Numbered from the stretch's first letter, positions 36,478 to 46,736 are shown. The stretch: DNA of 64,000 nucleotides from Betaproteobacteria bacterium (GCA_016125475.1 WGLR01000012.1:1-64000); one strand, 5' to 3'. Notes: generated from the sequence alone by a model not told the origin. Made by a program: numbers and translations.

Positions 36478-38013
36478 ATGACCGATCGACTCATCATTTT
36501 CGACACCACGCTCCGCGACGGCGAGCAGAGCCCGGGCGCTTCCATGACCCGCGAGGAAAAGCTGCGCATCGCCCGACAGCTGGAGAAGCTTCGGGTCGAC
36601 GTGATCGAGGCCGGCTTCCCGGCCGCGTCGAACGGCGACTTCGATGCCGTGAAGGCCGTGGCCGACACGATCAGGGATTCGACCGTCTGCGGGCTTGCCC
36701 GCGCGAATGACCACGACGTGCGTCGGGCAGGCGAGGCCCTGCGGGGGGCGGCCGCCGGACGCATTCACACGTTCATCGCCACCTCGCCGATCCACATGGA
36801 AAAGAAGCTCCGCATGGCGCCCGAGCAGGTGATCGAGACGGCCGTGAAGGCCGTGTCGCTCGCGCGGACCTTCCGTGAGGACGTCGAGTTCTCCCCCGAG
36901 GATGCCGGACGCTCCGACACCGAGTTCCTGTGCCGGATTCTCGATGCGGTGATCAAGGCCGGTGCGACCACGATCAACATTCCGGACACCGTCGGGTACA
37001 CGATGCCCGAACAGTTCGGGGGGCTCATCCGCACGCTGCGCGAACGGATTCCGGATTCCGACAAGGTCGTCTGGTCGGTCCACTGCCACAACGACCTCGG
37101 TCTCGCCGTCGCGAATTCGCTCTCGGCCGTCATGAACGGTGCACGCCAGATCGAGTGCACGATCAACGGTCTCGGAGAACGCGCGGGCAACGCCTCCCTG
37201 GAAGAGATCGTGATGGCCGTTCGCACCCGGCAGGACTATTTCCCGTGCGACACGCGCATCGATGCGACGCAGATCGTGCCGGCGTCCAAGCTCGTGTCGG
37301 GCATCACGGGCTTTCCCGTCCAGCCCAACAAGGCGATCGTCGGCGCGAACGCGTTCGCGCACGAGTCGGGCATCCACCAGGACGGGGTGATCAAGAGCCG
37401 CGAGACGTACGAGATCATGCGTGCCGAGGACGTGGGCTGGTCGACGAACAAGCTCGTGCTCGGGAAGCTCTCGGGCCGGAACGCGTTCCGGCAACGCCTC
37501 AAGGAACTCGGCATAGTGCTGGACAGCGAGGAGGCCCTGAATGTCGCGTTCGCGAAGTTCAAGGACCTCGCGGACAAGAAGTCGGAGATCTTCGACGAGG
37601 ATCTGCAGATGCTCGTGTCGGACGAGGAGGTGAGTCAGGTGCGCGAGCACTACAAGCTGCTCTCGATGATGATCCATGCCGAAACCGGAGAGACTCCGCT
37701 CGCGAAGATCGTGCTCGGCGAGGGGATCGACGAGCGCAAGGCGGAGTCCGCCGGCAGCGGCGCCGTGGACGCGACCTTCAAGGCGATCGAGAACATCGTG
37801 ACGAGCGGCGCGGAACTCCAGCTCTACTCCGTGAACAGCATCACGGGCGGGACGGATGCCTTCGGCGAAGTGACGGTGCGGCTGAAGAAGGACGGCCGGA
37901 TCGTGAACGGTGCCGGTGCGGACACCGACATCGTCGTGGCATCGGCCAAGGCCTACATCAACGCACTGAACAAGCTGCACTCGAACCTCGAGCGCGCACA
38001 CCCGCAGATCTGA
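36478..38013 (+). CDS. leuA: 2-isopropylmalate synthase
   Basis: 511 residues; condenses 2-oxoisovalerate with acetyl-CoA, the committed step to leucine. The TIM-barrel domain begins [20 protein letters not shown] with the catalytic Arg13 and Asp14; metal ligands H202 and H204 are in [14 protein letters not shown], and [14 protein letters not shown] follows. The C-terminal regulatory domain (about 390-511) binds leucine for feedback inhibition. This is the long class with normal length. Expression appears governed by the leader peptide and hairpins upstream. It converges with a kinase-cNBD gene, with a strong GC hairpin between them. Confidence 0.97.
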   Translation: MTDRLIIFDTTLRDGEQSPGASMTREEKLRIARQLEKLRVDVIEAGFPAASNGDFDAVKAVADTIRDSTVCGLARANDHDVRRAGEALRGAAAGRIHTFIATSPIHMEKKLRMAPEQVIETAVKAVSLARTFREDVEFSPEDAGRSDTEFLCRILDAVIKAGATTINIPDTVGYTMPEQFGGLIRTLRERIPDSDKVVWSVHCHNDLGLAVANSLSAVMNGARQIECTINGLGERAGNASLEEIVMAVRTRQDYFPCDTRIDATQIVPASKLVSGITGFPVQPNKAIVGANAFAHESGIHQDGVIKSRETYEIMRAEDVGWSTNKLVLGKLSGRNAFRQRLKELGIVLDSEEALNVAFAKFKDLADKKSEIFDEDLQMLVSDEEVSQVREHYKLLSMMIHAETGETPLAKIVLGEGIDERKAESAGSGAVDATFKAIENIVTSGAELQLYSVNSITGGTDAFGEVTVRLKKDGRIVNGAGADTDIVVASAKAYINALNKLHSNLERAHPQI

Positions 38014-38031
38014 TCGGCGGGTGTCCGTGGC

Positions 38032-38051
38032 GGCGCGCCCTCGGGCGCGCC
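38032..38051. terminator. Bidirectional GC hairpin between leuA and kinase-cNBD gene
   Basis: GGCGCGCC (38032-38039), CTCG loop, GGCGCGCC (38044-38051): a perfect 8-base stem between the convergent stops. No T-run on either side. Confidence 0.5.
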
Positions 38052-38058
38052 CGCGGCT

Positions 38059-39381
38059 TCAGCCCTGCCGGGCGAGTCTCGCGTTCGCGAGGGCGAGGCG
38101 TTCTGCCATGATTCGCAGCAGCTTGTTCGTGAACTTGAGCTGCGAGGACGGAGACAGCGTGCCGAGCGTCTCGCGGTCGAATTCCACGACGATGCTGTCG
38201 GTGGTCGTCTGAACCGTCGCGCTGCGAATCGATCCCGGCCCCTGGACGTACGCCATCTCGCCGAAACAGTCGCCCGCGTGCAGGACGTTCAGGAGGCGGC
38301 CCCGGGAGACGACCTTCGCCCCTCCCGTCGCAATCAGCAGCAGCGTCTCGCCGGCGTCGTCCTCGCGCACGAGCACGTGCTGCGGGGGGACACGTCGCCA
38401 GTGGCCGTGACGCAGGGCTTCCCACAGTTCCGAGTCCTCGAAGTCACCGGTGAGGGCGGCGTTCCTGAGCGCCGTGAACTTCTCGCTGTCCGGGATCGAC
38501 TGATCATAGATGCTCATGCGGCCGACCTTCGCGAGGTCCAGAGCTGCCTCGGCCCAGTTCGCGTATCGGTCTTCCGGGGACTTCCGCAGGAACCGGGCGA
38601 CGACGGCATCGAGTTCCGTCGACACCTCGGGCCTCAGGCTCGACGGGGGCACCGCCTCGGACGACACGATGAGCTGCAGGGTCTCCTCGACGTTCGTTCC
38701 CCGGAACGGCTTCTGTCCGGTGAGCAGTTCGTGAAGCATGACACCGAGCGAGAACATGTCGCTGTGAACACTCGGGGCGTGCCCCTCGATCAGCTCCGGT
38801 GCGTTGTAGGACGGTGACGCGAGCCGGAACTCCTCGGTGGTGCGTACGCCGCGGATGAAGGCGGCGCCGAAGTCGGCGAGCTTCACCTCCCTGTCGCTGT
38901 CGAGCAGGACGTTCGACGGCTTGATGTCGCGATGGATCACGCCGAGCCTCGACGCGAACTCCAGCGCGCCGCAGCACTTGAACGCGATCTGCGTCACTTC
39001 CTCGACGGGGAGACGGGTCTCGCCACGGGTGTGGCGGAGGAGGCTGCCACCGGGGACGTACTCCATGGCGACATAGCGCCACTGTTCATCCGCGACGGCG
39101 TCCACGATGGTCACGATGTGCGGGTGAACGAGCTTTCCCGCGAGGGCCGCCTCGCTCACGAACTGGACGGAGGCCGACACGTCGCGGCCATCGACGTCGC
39201 GAGGGTGATACACCTTCAGCGCGAGATCGGCATTGAGGAAATCGTCGTATGCGAGATACACCGTACTCGCTGCGCCCCGGCCGAGCTCGTTCTTGAGGAG
39301 ATACTTGCCGATGCGCTGTTCCATGCGCGTGAGGAGTCCGGAGAGATCGGGTCGGAAGGCGACCCACGCCTGATGACCCAT
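38059..39381 (-). CDS. Ser/Thr protein kinase fused to C-terminal cyclic-nucleotide-binding-like domain (paralogue 2)
   Basis: 440 residues with the chosen start (a weak GAGG site precedes it); an ATG at 39324 would begin at MEQRIGKYLLKNELGRG, mirroring paralogue 1. Kinase domain about 22-285: K56, E77, HRDIKPSN with D152 and DFG at 170-172, a complete RD-type active site. The cNBD (about 310-435) has GDCFGEMAYVQGPGSIRSAT, a near-canonical phosphate-binding cassette with both Glu and Arg. The linker DSEKFTALR and LWEALRHGHWRRV repeats that of paralogue 1 (DTEKFTTLR, LWEMLRLGRWHRM). No membrane segment is seen. Ligand and substrates are unknown. Confidence 0.87.
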   Translation of the reverse strand: MGHQAWVAFRPDLSGLLTRMEQRIGKYLLKNELGRGAASTVYLAYDDFLNADLALKVYHPRDVDGRDVSASVQFVSEAALAGKLVHPHIVTIVDAVADEQWRYVAMEYVPGGSLLRHTRGETRLPVEEVTQIAFKCCGALEFASRLGVIHRDIKPSNVLLDSDREVKLADFGAAFIRGVRTTEEFRLASPSYNAPELIEGHAPSVHSDMFSLGVMLHELLTGQKPFRGTNVEETLQLIVSSEAVPPSSLRPEVSTELDAVVARFLRKSPEDRYANWAEAALDLAKVGRMSIYDQSIPDSEKFTALRNAALTGDFEDSELWEALRHGHWRRVPPQHVLVREDDAGETLLLIATGGAKVVSRGRLLNVLHAGDCFGEMAYVQGPGSIRSATVQTTTDSIVVEFDRETLGTLSPSSQLKFTNKLLRIMAERLALANARLARQG

Positions 39382-39490
39382 TCTAGCCTCGTTCCGCCGG
39401 GCCTGCGGCCTGCGGGGGCAGGCGCAGGACTGCACACGACCCCGTCCCGGGCGCATCGACTATCCTTTAGCCCTTCATGAAGGGGGTGCC

Positions 39491-40828
39491 ATGGCTCAGG
39501 ACACGCAGGAAGAAGGCGGACTGCACCGTATCGTGATCGTCGGGGGAGGCGCGGGCGGGCTCGAACTCGCGACGCGCCTCGGCGACCGTCTCGGGCGCCG
39601 GCGCCGGGTCCAGGTGACGCTCGTGGACCGGGCACGAACGCATCTCTGGAAGCCCCTGCTCCACCAGGTGGCGGCCGGCAGCATGGACCTGAACGACCAC
39701 GCCCTCGACTATCTCGCGCAGGCGCGCTGGCATCACTTCCAGTTCCAGCTCGGGCACATGGTCGGCCTGGATCGTGCCGGCAAGTGCGTGCTGCTCGGGC
39801 CGCTGCTCGATCCGGAGACCGGCGAGGAAGTGCTCCCCGCGCGCCCGCTGTCCTACGACACGCTCGTGCTCGCAGTGGGCAGCCAGACCAACGACTTCGG
39901 CACGCCCGGCGCCCAGGCTCACGCGATCGCGCTGGACATGCCGGAACAGGCGGAGCGGTTCCGCTCGCGCCTCCTGAACGCGTGTCTGCGCGCGAATGCG
40001 CAGGGCGGTCCGCGCAATCCGTGGGATCTGCATGTCGCGATCATCGGGGCCGGGGCCACCGGCGTGGAACTGGCGGCAGAACTGCACAACTCGACGCGCG
40101 AACTCGTGGCGTTCGGACTCGACAACATCGACGCCGAGCGCGATCTCAGGATCAGCATCATCGAAGCGGCGCCGAGAGTGCTTCCCGCGCTGCCCGAGAG
40201 GCTCTCGGACGCGACGCTCAAGCTGCTGGAATCGCTCAACGTGCAGGTCTTCACCGGCGAAAGGGTGACGTCGGTCGGGGCGTACGGCGTGCGGACCCAG
40301 AGCGGCAAGGACGTTCCGGCGGAGATCACGGTCTGGGCGGCCGGCATCAAGGCGCCCGAGTTCCTGCGCGAGATCGGCGGTCTCGAGACCAACCGCATGA
40401 ACCAGCTCGTCGTGAACGAGCGCCTCCAGACCACGCGTGACCCTGACATCTTCGCGATCGGAGACTGCGCCGCGTGTCCGTGGCCCGAGAAGAACGGCTT
40501 CGTCCCGCCACGTGCACAGTCGGCGCATCAGCAGGCGTCCCACCTCATCCGGCACCTTCCCGCGCACATCGCGGGGCGCGAGGTCCCGGCGTGGCACTAC
40601 CGGGACTTCGGGTCGCTCGTCTCGCTCGGCGACTACAGCACCGTGGGCAGTCTCATGGGCGGGCTCACGAAAGGCAGCCTCATGATCGAAGGCGTGTTCG
40701 CGGGAATCATGTACGCGTCGCTCTACAAGATGCACGAGTACGCGCTGCACGGATTCTCGAAGGTCTTCTTCGACACGCTCGCGCGATTCATCACGCGTCG
40801 CACCGAACCCCACGTGAAACTGCACTGA
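39491..40828 (+). CDS. ndh: NAD(P)/FAD-dependent oxidoreductase, type II NADH dehydrogenase-like
   Basis: 445 residues. The FAD site is RIVIVGGGAGGLELATRL (13-30) and the NADH site is AIIGAGATGVELAAELH. Further family blocks are LWKPLLHQVAAGSMDLNDHA, YDTLVLAVGSQTNDFGTPGA and DPDIFAIGDCAACPWPEKNG. The C-terminus, with LYKMHEYALHGFSKVFFDTLA, is amphipathic, as in NDH-2 enzymes that bind the membrane peripherally. It would pass electrons from NADH to quinone without pumping protons. Upstream is the divergent kinase-cNBD gene (109 bp apart); downstream is a TolC-family gene. Confidence 0.9.
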   Translation: MAQDTQEEGGLHRIVIVGGGAGGLELATRLGDRLGRRRRVQVTLVDRARTHLWKPLLHQVAAGSMDLNDHALDYLAQARWHHFQFQLGHMVGLDRAGKCVLLGPLLDPETGEEVLPARPLSYDTLVLAVGSQTNDFGTPGAQAHAIALDMPEQAERFRSRLLNACLRANAQGGPRNPWDLHVAIIGAGATGVELAAELHNSTRELVAFGLDNIDAERDLRISIIEAAPRVLPALPERLSDATLKLLESLNVQVFTGERVTSVGAYGVRTQSGKDVPAEITVWAAGIKAPEFLREIGGLETNRMNQLVVNERLQTTRDPDIFAIGDCAACPWPEKNGFVPPRAQSAHQQASHLIRHLPAHIAGREVPAWHYRDFGSLVSLGDYSTVGSLMGGLTKGSLMIEGVFAGIMYASLYKMHEYALHGFSKVFFDTLARFITRRTEPHVKLH

Positions 40829-40935
40829 CCGTGTGCCGGCACCACGAAGGGCCGGAGTCCGGCGTCCAGCGTGTCGATTGCGCTGCGTTTCCGCGGGCGG
40901 ATACACTCCGGCGCCATGTCGTCGCCACGTAGACC

Positions 40936-42375
40936 ATGAAGACGTTCGTCCCGCGCGCGGTCCTCGCGATCGCGTTCGCGGTCGCAGGCTGTGCCCACGA
41001 GTCCTATCGACCGAGACCCCTCGATGCCGAGGCGTCCGCTGCCGCGCTCGAGACGCGCACGCTCTCGTCCGACGCGTTGCGCGATTACCTGGCGGCACAG
41101 GGCCAGTCGGTCGATCCGTGGCCCAGGGGGACGTGGGACCTGCCCGCGCTCACGCGGGCGGCCGTGTTCTACCACCCCGACGTCGAACTTGCGCGTGCCC
41201 GTGCGCGCGTGGCCGCCGCGGAGACGCGCACGTCGAAGACCCGCCTGCCGTTCACCGTCACTGCGCGTCCGGAGTACAACGGCAAGGCCGCGTCGGGCGC
41301 CACGCCGTGGGGCCTGGGTCTGCTGGTCGGCCTGCCGATCGACATCGGCCACAAGCGTGCGGCCCAGACGGAACACCTCGCTCGCCTCGAGAGCGCGGCG
41401 GACATCGACGTTGCCGTGGCCTCGTGGCGCGTGCGCAGTCGCCTCAGGCAGCATTTCGTCGATCTCTTCGTGGCCCGGCAGACCGCTCACGCCGTCGACG
41501 GACAGCGCGCGGCCCAGCAGGTGCTGCTGGCGCTGCTCGAACGGCGCGAGAAGAGCGGGTACGCGTCGGCGACGGAGGTGGCGCGCGAACGCCTGAAGGC
41601 CGACGAGCTCGAGGTCGCGCTCGGGCGTGCGAATCTGCAGCAGGATCAGGCACTGGCCGCGGTCGCGGAGGCCGTGGGACTGCCGGTCGCCGCACTGCGC
41701 GGGGTGACCCTGGATTTCTCGGTGCTGGAGCACGAGCGACCGGAACCCGCGGCGGACGAGATCCGGCGTCTGGCGCTGCGCAACCGCATCGACCTGCAGC
41801 GCAAGCTCGCCGACTACGCGGCGGCAGAGGCTGCCGTGAAGCTCGAGGTTGCGCGACAGTATCCGGACATCACGCTCGTGCCCGGGTATTTCTGGGATGC
41901 GGACCAGAGCCTGTGGTCGATCGCGTTTCTCGGCCTCGTGCCGCAGCGTGCGCGTTCGCAGGCGCTGATCGCCGAGGCCGAGGCGCGGCGGGAAGTGGAG
42001 GAGAAGGCGTTTCTCGCTCTGCAGGCACGCGTGATCGCGGAGGCGGAGGCGGCCGCGTCCCGCTATGCGCACGCCGTCCGGGTCAGTCGCGCCGCACGGC
42101 GGCAGATCGATGCGGCCAGGGGCCACGTCAGGCAGGTCGAGGCACAGTTCGAGCGTGGCTGGGCCGACCGACTGGACCTCGCGCGCGCCCGGCTGGAAGC
42201 GGCGACGGCCGAGCGTTCGGCCGTCGTGGCGACACTCGAGCTGCAGCGAGGCATGTCCGCCGTGGAGGACGCCCTGCAGAGGCCGCTCGACGGACCGGCG
42301 CTCGCGAGTACCGGGGCGGCACGAGCCGCCACGTCCGACACCGCGGTCAATCCGGCGCTGATCGACAATGACTAG
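40936..42375 (+). CDS. TolC-family outer membrane efflux lipoprotein (CzcC-like)
   Basis: 479 residues. The signal peptide ends in lipobox VAGC (Cys at residue 19), so it is lipid-anchored like many OMF proteins. Two homologous halves of coiled-coil helices rich in Ala, Arg and Glu (around 105-210 and 280-450) are typical of TolC trimers; the strand region includes LPFTVTARPEYNG. It heads the operon OMF-MFP-RND (42433, 43573), the CzcCBA order. It may also serve the second RND pump at 48508, which lacks an OMF gene. Confidence 0.88.
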   Translation: MKTFVPRAVLAIAFAVAGCAHESYRPRPLDAEASAAALETRTLSSDALRDYLAAQGQSVDPWPRGTWDLPALTRAAVFYHPDVELARARARVAAAETRTSKTRLPFTVTARPEYNGKAASGATPWGLGLLVGLPIDIGHKRAAQTEHLARLESAADIDVAVASWRVRSRLRQHFVDLFVARQTAHAVDGQRAAQQVLLALLERREKSGYASATEVARERLKADELEVALGRANLQQDQALAAVAEAVGLPVAALRGVTLDFSVLEHERPEPAADEIRRLALRNRIDLQRKLADYAAAEAAVKLEVARQYPDITLVPGYFWDADQSLWSIAFLGLVPQRARSQALIAEAEARREVEEKAFLALQARVIAEAEAAASRYAHAVRVSRAARRQIDAARGHVRQVEAQFERGWADRLDLARARLEAATAERSAVVATLELQRGMSAVEDALQRPLDGPALASTGAARAATSDTAVNPALIDND

Positions 42376-42432
42376 GCATGACTCGAGTCGTCCGGGCGTT
42401 CGGGGCGCGCCACTCCTGCCGGGAGCCCCTGC

Positions 42433-43506
42433 ATGACGGTCAGACGACATCTTGCAGCGTTCGGTGTGGCGGGGCTCGCCCTGCTCGTGCTGCTGCTCGC
42501 TGCGACGACGATCTATTTCGGACGCGACGAGTATCAGCAGATCGCGCGCGACAACGGCGAGGAGATCGACGCGCGGCCCGTCGCCGACGAGAAGCTGGAA
42601 CCCGGGCGTCTGCGGATCCCGCCCGCCGAAATGGCCGCGAGCGGGCTCGTGCTCGCACCGCTGGAGAAGGCGGAAGCGACGTCCGGCATCGAGGTCTACG
42701 GCTCCGTCGTGGATCTGAAGCCGCTTCTGGACGCCCGGGAACAGTACGCGTTGCGCTCCGGCGAGATTCGCACCCTGCGCGCGACGGTGCGCACCCTCGA
42801 GGCCGAGTACCGGCGAGTGTCCGCGCTGTATCAGGACGACCGCAACGTCTCGGAGCGCGTGATGCAGCAGGCGCGGGCGGACTGGCAGGCGGCGCAGGCG
42901 CGACTCGACGCTGCGAGTACCGCGCTCGGCGCGATGGTCGAGACCGCACGGGTCACGTGGGGCGAGAAGCTCGCGGACATGGCCCTCAACGGTTCGAGCC
43001 CGGCATTCAGGGGGCTCGTCGACGGCCGGGAAGTGCTCGCCCTGCTCGCGGTTCCCTACGCGCACGCCGATCGGATCACGGTATTCCACGTCACGGTCAC
43101 GCCGACCGGAGGCGGCCGCCGTGTGGACGCGAAGTTCGTCGCCCCCGCGTCGACCGCGATGAGCGGCATTCCCGGCGTTACCTTCTTCTACCGTATGGCG
43201 GCCGCGGGCGTTCGCGTCGGTACGCGCCTCACCGCGTATCTCGCCGAGGGCGACGGGGAGCAGGCCGGAGTCGTCGTGCCCGAGCGCGCAGTTGTCTGGT
43301 ACGCGGGCCGTCCATGGATCTACCTGCAGGACGAGAAGGATGCCGACGTCTTCGAGCGCACACCCGTGACGGCCGACCGGCTCGTGCCGGGCGGGTGGTT
43401 CAACGCGACCGGGCTCGAAGCTGGACGGAAGGTCGTCGTCACGGGGGCGCAGCTGCTTCTCTCCGAGGAACTCGAGTACCAGATCCGCAACGAGAACGAG
43501 GACTGA
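42433..43506 (+). CDS. RND efflux periplasmic adaptor (MFP) subunit
   Basis: 357 residues. An N-terminal membrane helix (about 8-28) is followed by a periplasmic region. EQYALRSGEIRTLRATVRTL and the Ala/Gln-rich helix to about 170 form the coiled-coil hairpin. After that come beta-barrel and lipoyl-like regions, with VVVPERAVVWYAGRPWIYLQ near the C-terminus, a familiar MFP feature. The lipoyl half-motifs are weak, so it is a divergent member. It lies between a TolC gene (57 bp) and an RND pump gene (66 bp). I see no His-rich metal-binding tail, so metal export is not certain. Confidence 0.83.
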   Translation: MTVRRHLAAFGVAGLALLVLLLAATTIYFGRDEYQQIARDNGEEIDARPVADEKLEPGRLRIPPAEMAASGLVLAPLEKAEATSGIEVYGSVVDLKPLLDAREQYALRSGEIRTLRATVRTLEAEYRRVSALYQDDRNVSERVMQQARADWQAAQARLDAASTALGAMVETARVTWGEKLADMALNGSSPAFRGLVDGREVLALLAVPYAHADRITVFHVTVTPTGGGRRVDAKFVAPASTAMSGIPGVTFFYRMAAAGVRVGTRLTAYLAEGDGEQAGVVVPERAVVWYAGRPWIYLQDEKDADVFERTPVTADRLVPGGWFNATGLEAGRKVVVTGAQLLLSEELEYQIRNENED

Positions 43507-43572
43507 CGCGGTGACGACGCGGACGGGCAGCCGGCCCGGCACGATGTTGGCGACGGTCGCGGGCGGCGTGCC

Positions 43573-46500
43573 ATGATCACGGCGATCGTGCGTGCGGCGA
43601 TACGTGCACCCGGGGTCGTCGTGGCGCTCGCGATCCTGCTCGTCGCGTACGGACTGTTCACGCTGGACCGCGCGCGCATGGACGTGTTTCCGGAGTTCTC
43701 GCCTGCGCAGGTGGTGATCCAGACGGAGGCCGCGGGTCTGTCCGCCGAACTCGTCGAGACGCTCGTGACGCAGCGGATCGAGAATGCGCTACAGGGCGTT
43801 TCCGGCGTCGAGTCCCTGCGTTCGCAGTCGATTCCGGGACTGTCGGTCGTCACGGTCCTGTTCGACGACGGTCCGGACATCTACCGCGACCGTCAGGTCG
43901 TGGCGGAACGGATCGGCAGCCTGGCGGCGCGGATGCCCGCCGGCGTGAGCTCGCCCGCGATCACGCCGCTCACGTCCTACGCGAGCACGGTGCTCGGCAT
44001 CGGACTCACGTCCGCCACGCGTTCGCTCGTGGATCTGCGCATGCTCGCGGACACGACCGTCCGGCCGCACCTGCTCTCCGTCGAAGGCGTGGCCGAGGTC
44101 AACGTGTTCGGCGGCCAGGTCCGCCAGTGGCAGGTCCGCGTCGATCCCGCGAAACTTCGGGAACACGACCTGTCCATGGCGGACGTCGTGTCGGCCGCTC
44201 GTGGCGCCACGGCGGTCCTGTCGGCCGGGTTCCTTCCGGGGCCCAACCAGCGCATCTCGATCGTGACGGACGGTCAGCCGCGTTCGCCGGACGAACTGGG
44301 CCGCGCGATCCTCCGCGTCCGCGGCACGGAGGTGTTGCGGCTGCGGGACGTCGGCGAGGTCGTCGAGGGTGCCGCGGAGCCGATCAGCGCGGCCGCGATC
44401 AACGGGACGGAAGGCGTATTCCTCATGGTGCAGGGCCAGCTCGGATCCAACACGCTCGCCGTGTCGCGCGGGCTCGAGCATGCACTCGCGGAACTGGGGC
44501 CGCTGTTCGAGCGCGAGAAGGTCACGCTGCACGCGAACCTGTTCCGTCCCGCGAACTTCATCGAGACCGCGGTGGGCAACGTGCGCCTCGACATCATCAT
44601 CGGTTCCTGCCTCGTGATCGCGGTGCTCTTCCTGTTCCTGTTCAACGCCCGCACCGCGTTCATCTGCATGACCGCGATCCCCGTGTCGCTGCTGAGCGCA
44701 GTGCTGCTGCTGACGGGCATGGACCAGCCGCTGAACATCATGGTGCTCGGCGGCCTCGCCATTTCCCTCGGCGAAGTCGTCGACGACGCGATCATCGACA
44801 CGGAGAACATCTTTCGGCGCCTGAGGGAGAACCGCGCGCTCGGCAACCCCCTGTCGGACGCGGAGGTCGCACTGCGCGCATCCGTCGAGGTCCGCGGCTC
44901 CGTCGTCTACGCGACCTTCATCGTCGCGCTCGTCTTCGTGCCGCTGCTCACGTTCGGCGGCATCGGCGGCAAGCTGTTCTCGCCGCTCGGCCTCGCCTAC
45001 ATCCTCGCGATCCTTTCCTCGCTCGTCGTCGCAATGAGCCTCACCCCCGCGCTGTGCTTCCTGCTGCTTTCGCGCGGACCGCTCAAGGCCGACGATCCGC
45101 CGTTCGTGCGCCGGATCAAGCCCGGCTACATCGCGCTGCTGCGGCGGGTCGAGGCGCGGGCCGGAAGGGTTCTGGGTGCCTCGGCATTCGTGATACTCCT
45201 CGGACTGGCGACGATTCCGCTGTTCTCGGGCGAGTTCGTGCCGTCGCTGAAGGAGGGGCACTACGTCATCCACATGACTGCCATCCCGGGCACGTCGGAG
45301 CGCGAAACACTGCGCATCGGCACCGAACTCACGCGCGCACTGCTCGAGGTCGACGGCATCAAGTCGGTGGCGCAGTGGGTTGGCAGGGCGCAGAACGGTG
45401 CGGACACCTTCGGCACGCATTACAGCGAGTTCGAGGTGGAGGTCGGGGCGCTGGAGGGGACCCGCCAGGCCCGCATTCTCCGGCAGATTCGCGACATTCT
45501 CGCGGGGAAGCGGGGCGCCTATCCCGGCGTGGCGTTCTCCGTGAACACGTTCCTCACGGAGCGCATCGAGGAGACGATCGCGGGCTTTCCCGCCGCACTG
45601 GCGATCAACCTGTTCGGCTCGGACCTCGATGCGCTCGACGAGGATGCGCGGGACGTCGCGGAGGTCGTGGGGTCGGTCGCGGGCGCACGCGACGTCCAGG
45701 TGCAGGCGCCGGCCGGGACACCCGAACTCACGGTCCGGCTGAAGCAGGACAGGCTGTTCGCGTACGGGTTCGACGTGCGGGAGGTGCTGCAGGCGATACA
45801 GACGGCGTACGAGGGTACCGTCGTGGGTCAGATCTATTCGGGCAACCACGCGCTGGACGTCACCGTCGTGCTGTCCCCGAGCGACAGGAAGGCGCCGGCC
45901 CAGGTACGGGCCCTGCCGCTGCGCTCCCGCAGCGGCGAGATGGTGCGCCTCGGGGACGTCGCCGACGTGTCGGTGACGGCGGGACGCTACAAGATCCTGC
46001 ACAGCGGCGGGAAGCGGATCCAGAGCGTGACCGCCAACATCGAGAACCGCGACCTGGGCGACTTCTCGGCCGAGGTGAAGCGTGCGATCGCCCGTCGCGT
46101 TTCGCTGTCGCCCGGAAACTATCTCGTGTACGAAGGCGAGGCCGAGGCATCCAGGGAGGCGCGCCAGACGCTGATCTTCCATTCCGTGCTCGCGGGCTTC
46201 GGCGTCTTCGTGCTCCTGTACCTCGCCTTCAACAACGTCCGCAATCTCGGGCTCACGTTCCTGAACCTGCCCTTCGCGCTCGTGGGGGGCGTCGTCGCCG
46301 TTCTCTTCAACGGGGGGTGGATGACGCTCGGCTCGCTCGTGGGGTTCGTCACGCTCTTCGGCATCACGCTGCGCAATTCCATCATGCTCGTGTCCCACTA
46401 CCAGCACCTGGTCGAGGTCGACGGCGAGCCCTGGAACCTCGACACGATGCTGCGTGGCGCGGCGGAGCGTCTGCCCTCGATCCTCATGACCGCACTGGTG

Positions 46501-46680
46501 ACCTCGCTCGGCCTGCTCCCGCTCGCGCTCGGCAGCGGTCAGCCGGGCAGGGAGATCGAGGGGCCCATGGCCACCATCATCGTGGGCGGGCTCGTCACGT
46601 CCACGGTGCTGAACCTGCTGATCCTGCCTGCCATCCTGCTGCGATTCGGTCGTTTCCGGATGCCGGGCGAGACGGTCTGA
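43573..46680 (+). CDS. RND efflux pump, CzcA/CusA-like
   Basis: 1035 residues, 12 membrane helices and two large periplasmic loops. TM1 with MDVFPEFSPAQVVIQTEAAG is HME-like (CzcA/CusA group). The TM4 region LGGLAISLGEVVDDAIIDTE and ENIFRRLREN carries the proton-relay Asp pair. SLTPALCFLLLSRG, FNNVRNLGLTFLNLPFALVG and GFVTLFGITLRNSIMLVSHY mark the repeat. The exported substrate cannot be fixed: operon layout suggests metal, but the adaptor lacks metal motifs. It is last of the TolC-MFP-RND operon; a GC hairpin follows at 46705. Confidence 0.88.
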   Translation: MITAIVRAAIRAPGVVVALAILLVAYGLFTLDRARMDVFPEFSPAQVVIQTEAAGLSAELVETLVTQRIENALQGVSGVESLRSQSIPGLSVVTVLFDDGPDIYRDRQVVAERIGSLAARMPAGVSSPAITPLTSYASTVLGIGLTSATRSLVDLRMLADTTVRPHLLSVEGVAEVNVFGGQVRQWQVRVDPAKLREHDLSMADVVSAARGATAVLSAGFLPGPNQRISIVTDGQPRSPDELGRAILRVRGTEVLRLRDVGEVVEGAAEPISAAAINGTEGVFLMVQGQLGSNTLAVSRGLEHALAELGPLFEREKVTLHANLFRPANFIETAVGNVRLDIIIGSCLVIAVLFLFLFNARTAFICMTAIPVSLLSAVLLLTGMDQPLNIMVLGGLAISLGEVVDDAIIDTENIFRRLRENRALGNPLSDAEVALRASVEVRGSVVYATFIVALVFVPLLTFGGIGGKLFSPLGLAYILAILSSLVVAMSLTPALCFLLLSRGPLKADDPPFVRRIKPGYIALLRRVEARAGRVLGASAFVILLGLATIPLFSGEFVPSLKEGHYVIHMTAIPGTSERETLRIGTELTRALLEVDGIKSVAQWVGRAQNGADTFGTHYSEFEVEVGALEGTRQARILRQIRDILAGKRGAYPGVAFSVNTFLTERIEETIAGFPAALAINLFGSDLDALDEDARDVAEVVGSVAGARDVQVQAPAGTPELTVRLKQDRLFAYGFDVREVLQAIQTAYEGTVVGQIYSGNHALDVTVVLSPSDRKAPAQVRALPLRSRSGEMVRLGDVADVSVTAGRYKILHSGGKRIQSVTANIENRDLGDFSAEVKRAIARRVSLSPGNYLVYEGEAEASREARQTLIFHSVLAGFGVFVLLYLAFNNVRNLGLTFLNLPFALVGGVVAVLFNGGWMTLGSLVGFVTLFGITLRNSIMLVSHYQHLVEVDGEPWNLDTMLRGAAERLPSILMTALVTSLGLLPLALGSGQPGREIEGPMATIIVGGLVTSTVLNLLILPAILLRFGRFRMPGETV

Positions 46681-46704
46681 CGTCCGGTCGGAACGACACG
46701 CGCC

Positions 46705-46728
46705 CCGGGGGGCGCTGCCGCCCCCCGG
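46705..46728. terminator. Strong GC hairpin between RND operon and sodC
   Basis: CCGGGGGGCG (46705-46714), CTGC loop, CGCCCCCCGG (46719-46728): a perfect 10-base stem between convergent stops. It lacks a T-run but is very stable, so it is a likely bidirectional transcript end. Confidence 0.58.
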
Positions 46729-46736
46729 CGTCGCGA

